64,000 nucleotides of DNA. Source: Aplectana chamaeleonis (lineage: Eukaryota > Nematoda > Chromadorea > Rhabditida > Cosmocercidae). Positions 60,198-64,000 of this stretch are shown here, in pieces. Where the stretch lies: NCBI GenBank assembly GCA_029168955.1, contig JAPDOI010000362.1:124001-188000 (forward strand), read 5' to 3'. The translations under genes were made by a program, and so were the position numbers. Within the stretch, counting starts at the first letter, position 1. Each line of letters starts with the position of its first letter. The notes below the pieces were generated by a model. The model was not told where the DNA came from and did not search any database. It worked only from the letters and a program-made list of their open reading frames with translations.

Positions 60198-63100
60198 AGT
60201 GACTTACTTTTTTTTGACTTAATCGGTTGGCTTTCGCCTGACGCGGTCATTCCGCATCTTCACCGAGGTATGCCGTCCTAGTAGTCAGCCGTGTCCATTT
60301 TTCACGGTCTTCAGCCACAACTTGTACACATTCCATCCAGCTGTCACTATTCCATTTCCTGCGAAACTAAACATCGCGCCTGAACTGTCTTTCGATGCCG
60401 AGTGACTTCAAATCCTCTTTAACCACATCCGTTCAGAACTTTCGCCTACGCCCAGGTGGCCGTTTCCAGACAGGATTTGGAAGCATTCTTAAAGCGTGTT
60501 GTACGAGACGATCCGGCGTTCTTCTTAGTATATGCCCGAGCAGTCAAAATCGACTTTCCATTGCTGCTTGAGATGGCGTTAGGAGATGCTGGCACCTCCC
60601 TCGTGTCAAGCGTTTATTTACTGCGTCGATTTCCTTGTAAAGGTCTTCGTTATGGCATACACGCGGCCAGAAATATCCAAGCAAACGCCTAAAAACTTCC
60701 TCTCCGTGCAATCCAACCTTTCCATCTGCGTCTTCGGTGCTGCCCACGTCTCCGATCCGTACATCATGATAGGGCGAATAGTGGATAGGTAGACGCGCAA
60801 CTTGACTTCCTTCGCGATGGTGGTAGAGCACAAACACTTGGTTAGAGAATTAAATGCAGACGTAGCTTTCGCACATCGTTGTCGAATATCCGCTGCATAA
60901 CTACCATCGTTCTTCAGCAAACAGCCCAAATAACAGAAATCGTCCACCAGTTCGATACGTTGTCGGTCCACACAAACTCCCGTTGAAGGCCTCTGAGAGA
61001 CCCACATCTGCTTGCATTTGTCGGGACGAAGACGAAGTCCATAGACTGCGGCATACTCCGAAACGAGGTTCACAATCCTTTGCAGTTTTGCGTTGTTTTC
61101 AGTGAATAACACGATGTCGTCGGCGTACTCCAGGTCGAGAAGGGAGCGTCCTGATGGTGTTAGGATCACATCCGCAGGAAACTGTTCTCCAACTCTACGC
61201 ATGATGTCATCAACGGCGAAGTTGAAAAGAAAAGGTCCTGCAACGGCTCCTCGCCTTACTCCTGTTTTCACCTCGAAAGCTGACGTAAATCCGACAGGTG
61301 TACGAACTGCTGCTGTTGTTCCTTTGTTGATGTCCTCGATTAACCGAACATACTTTTCCGGGACTCCATCTGCTCGCTGAGCATTGAGCAATCGATCACG
61401 ATGAGGAGAGTCAAACGCGGCTTCAAAGTTCAAAAAAGCAAGCTGTAATGGCTTCGAATACCGCTGCCACGATTCAATTACTCTTCTCACGACGAACACT
61501 TGGTCGATGGTCGATCTTCCACGTCGAAAACCGGCTTGCTCATCTCTGGTCGTTCTTTCACGATGTTTGATAAGTCGCTCGAGAATGATACGTTCTAAAA
61601 CCTTGTACATGACACGAAGTAGAGAGATTCCTCTGTAGTTCTTAGGATCCGTGACGGATAGCTTTTTGTGAAGAGGTACTATGATCGCATGTCTCCACGA
61701 ATCGGGTATCCTTTCGCTCATCCATATAGCACGGATGGTGTTGGTGATTTCACGAATCCCAGACGGAGGAAGAGCTTTCAGCATTTCAGCAGTGATGTTG
61801 TCATCTCCACCAGCCTTTCCATTCTTCATTTTCCAGACACAATCCAAAACTTCAGACTCAGTCGGCGGTTCCTCACTGACATCGTAATGTGCTCTCTGAA
61901 CATGCGGGAGCTCAGGTACTGATGGCGCTGGACGATTCAGTAGTGAACTGAAGTAATCCTTCCATATTGGCAGCGTCGCATCACCAACTGCAACTCCATT
62001 GGTAGTGTTCAAGACAGGAGAACATCTCTTCATCTTCCCGCTATACTGTCGCAGCAACGTGTAGGCTTTCCTCGGATTCTTCTCCTCCCAAGCCTTCTCG
62101 AACTCCTTAGCTCTACACGTCCACTCTCGCTCGCGGTCACTTTGAAGCTGCCGACGCAACTTCCTCCTCAGACGCTCCTCCTCCACGAAGTTTCCTGCAG
62201 TTCGGAGAGCACATACTCTGTTGTAGGTAGATGTTGTTTCTTCTGAGACGTAGGCGAACTTCTTCTTAGGCTGTACAACCGGGAGTGCCTCTTTCGAAGC
62301 GTCCTGGATGCAATTGACAAAAGAATCCGCGTCGCAAAGTTTCTTCTTAGTCCGTACTCCGATGTGAATAGAAACGTATTGTTGAAAATTCCTTCTGCAC
62401 TCTTCATCTCTGAGGCTTGTCATGTCAATCCTCTGGAGAGGTTGAGCCCCTCGCTTCCTCTTATGAATCCTCGCAGTGAAGTTCAACAGAACAGGACGGT
62501 GATCCGAATCGAATGCGACATCCCACACAGCTCTAGATCTTCGAATGTCCGATACTGGAATATTCCTCGTCAGGACATAGTCAAGCTGTAGTTTCAAATT
62601 TGTCATCTTCCGCTTCCGCTGCTCTTCTGGAGATAGCTGAGTTGGTCCCTGCCACGTAAGCTGATGGCGGCGATGATTCCTCTTGAATGTCAATGCAATA
62701 ATCAGGCCACTGCGTTCACAAAAGTCGACAAGGCGGTAGCCATTGTCCGATGTTTGCTCCACTAGGTAGAACCATTAACCGAGTACTTCGGATTCCTGAT
62801 CAAGTCCCATCTTCGCATTTGCGTCAATCCCCACGATAACAGCATGTTGACAAGGTATCCTGGCCAGCGACGTATTGAGTTCCTCATAAAACGCATCCTT
62901 CGAATTGTCTTCGGCGGTTTCAGTGGGCGCATGAGCACTCACTATCCACAGATTGAATCCTCTGTGATCCCGCAGTCGTACGAATGCATTCCGATACGAC
63001 GTTGAGCCGAACTCCTTGACCATACCATTGAAATTCTTCCTTACAGCTATTGCACAGCCTCCAACTCTCCTATCGTCAGCGTTACCGCAGTAAATGGTGT

Positions 63101-63484
63101 ACTCTCCGAAGCTGATGACGGGTCTATCCTTGAGGCGGGTTTCCTGCAAAGCAACAAACGGTGCATGGAAATAGCTCAGAAGTCTGGATAGCGCAGTTTT
63201 TTGGATATCACTCGACAGCGATCGACAGTTCAGGGTGGCGAAACTGTGGCTTGTGACCAAAGACTCCATGAACTCCCTAGGTACGGATCCTAGGGTGTTA
63301 TGGACCAGAGGCCTTGGTGTGCCGGACGGCGACACCTTTATGCAATGTGCGGGATACTTTAGCGATATAGTTGTGCACGTTATATCGCTCGAACGTTCCC
63401 TGTGTACACTCAAACGTCTGCTGGGTTCAGTAGAAGCAGGGGCACCAACGAGCAGGTACCAACAGACTTGTATACACACCCCCA
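60198..63484 (-). mobile_element. Full-length APE/RT LINE (copy 2) with 8-bp TSD
   Basis: AATAGCAT at 60190-60197 and 63485-63492 flanks a 3,287-bp element in minus orientation. Its 5' end (read TGGGGGTGTGTATACAAG) starts at essentially the same base as copy 1. The 3' end reads ACCGATTAAGTCAAAAAAAA then GTAAGTC, against copy 1's (TAAG)n. The two copies look highly similar throughout by eye. Flanking sites differ, so they are independent insertions of one family. Confidence 0.9.
60247..63269 (-). pseudogene. LINE endonuclease-reverse transcriptase with stops
   Basis: The same protein as copy 1, starting MESLVTSHSFATLNCRSL at 63269. Differences that break it: a TAA replaces a Lys codon right after SEVLG near 62770, a 1-nt deficit near 60690 is shared with copy 1, and a CGA-to-TGA stop occurs after SRF near 60544. 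The long frame 60618-62762 keeps the last part of the endonuclease and the full RT core (LEYADDIVLF intact). Upstream, the frame runs open through the 5' UTR to 63665. Confidence 0.87.
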
Positions 63485-63530
63485 AATAGCATTGCGCACA
63501 CACCCCCAAATAGCATTGCGCCTTTGCGAA
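63485..63530. repeat. 24-bp tandem duplication across the LINE 5' junction
   Basis: ACACCCCCAAATAGCATTGCGC occurs twice in tandem (about 63477-63498 and 63501-63522). Each unit combines the LINE 5' terminus (ACACCCCCA) with the target flank. The duplication therefore includes insertion-junction sequence. Confidence 0.8.
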
Positions 63531-63739
63531 GCATTCGATGCAGACGACCGACCGGAACTGCAGACCAAAAAACAAGACAAGCGAGATTCCGCCTCGCCAC
63601 CCGACTTCACCTTGCCTTCTTTTCCGCGACCATACATTCTCAGAAAAAATGAAAACAAGCTTCAAACATTGTTATAAATGTCACAAGTAGCTTACAATTA
63701 TATTTCATGTAACGACTGTTACTCAAGTTCATATTACGT

Positions 63740-63935
63740 GTAAGTTACAATAACGTCATACCCTCTATAAAACGTCGTAATTCACATCAGTCGAGGCGCG
63801 AGCGGCGCGCTCGATGCCTCAGCCTCCGTCTGTCCTCCGCTCTCTCACTGTCTCTAACCTCCGCTCCGCACCAGCACGCGTAAGAACCATGTGAATTTCG
63901 CCGTTGTATAGCCTGTACGTAACTTTCACTGTATA
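63740..63935. repeat. Possible fold-back element at the window edge
   Basis: CTATAAAACGTCGTAATTCAC (about 63762-63783) is loosely mirrored by GTGAATTTCGCCGTTGTATAG (about 63891-63911). The GCCTGTACGTAACTTTCAC segment resembles the terminus of the GC-rich fold-back at 27097-27350. The spacer is pyrimidine-rich. Confidence 0.45.
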
Positions 63936-64000
63936 TTAACCATGGGAGGCCATTTCGCAAATCATACGACCACGACGCAGACAACGCGTCCGCACGCGGC

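Overview
This is a eukaryotic, almost certainly nematode, window. The host genes are multi-exon CAP-domain (SCP/TAPS, 'activation-associated secreted protein') genes with short exons, nematode-style TTTCAG acceptors and a two-domain layout. That layout, together with a matching load of RTE-like LINEs, mariners and MITEs, suggests a strongylid and most likely a hookworm (Ancylostomatidae). The species is an inference.

Host genes. (1) 2667-2930, minus strand: an orphan two-exon 3' end of a CAP gene. (2) 3343-18909, plus strand: a 12-exon, two-CAP-domain secreted protein. Its inter-domain linker has grown into about 5.4 kb of Thr/Pro heptad repeat (11207-16617, roughly 250 units of 21 bp). Four single-base insertions break the Thr frame, but both ends of the array are spliced in the Thr frame. 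(3) 33453-39074, plus strand: an apparently intact 12-exon, 436-residue paralogue with the same intron phases and only a short Ala/Ser/Thr-Pro linker. (4) 58472-58748, plus strand: promoter, signal-peptide exon and first CAP exon of a third copy, with no downstream exons in the window. Copies 2-4 share a TATA box about 40 nt upstream of the ATG. The products are expected to be secreted, and the Thr/Pro linker would be a mucin-like O-glycosylated stalk.

Mobile DNA fills the rest. There are two full-length copies of one APE-endonuclease/RT LINE, at 48964-52241 (+) and 60198-63484 (-). They share 5' ends and are flanked by different target-site duplications. Older LINE fragments lie at about 365-1500 (-), 5271-6177 (-), 24119-25465 (+) and 27745-29170 (+). 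Two mariner relics lie at 39938-40461 and 53712-54330. A TTAA-flanked MITE family (ends TTAAAGGCAGTGTTCACG or related) has at least seven members. Many fold-back elements are present, including a GC-rich one at 27097-27350. Several insertions are nested with clean junctions: a LINE inside a MITE, a MITE inside a LINE, and a fold-back MITE inside a MITE.

The long stretches 19-33 kb, 39-58 kb and 59-64 kb show no host gene that I can support. No tRNA, rRNA or CRISPR array was recognised.
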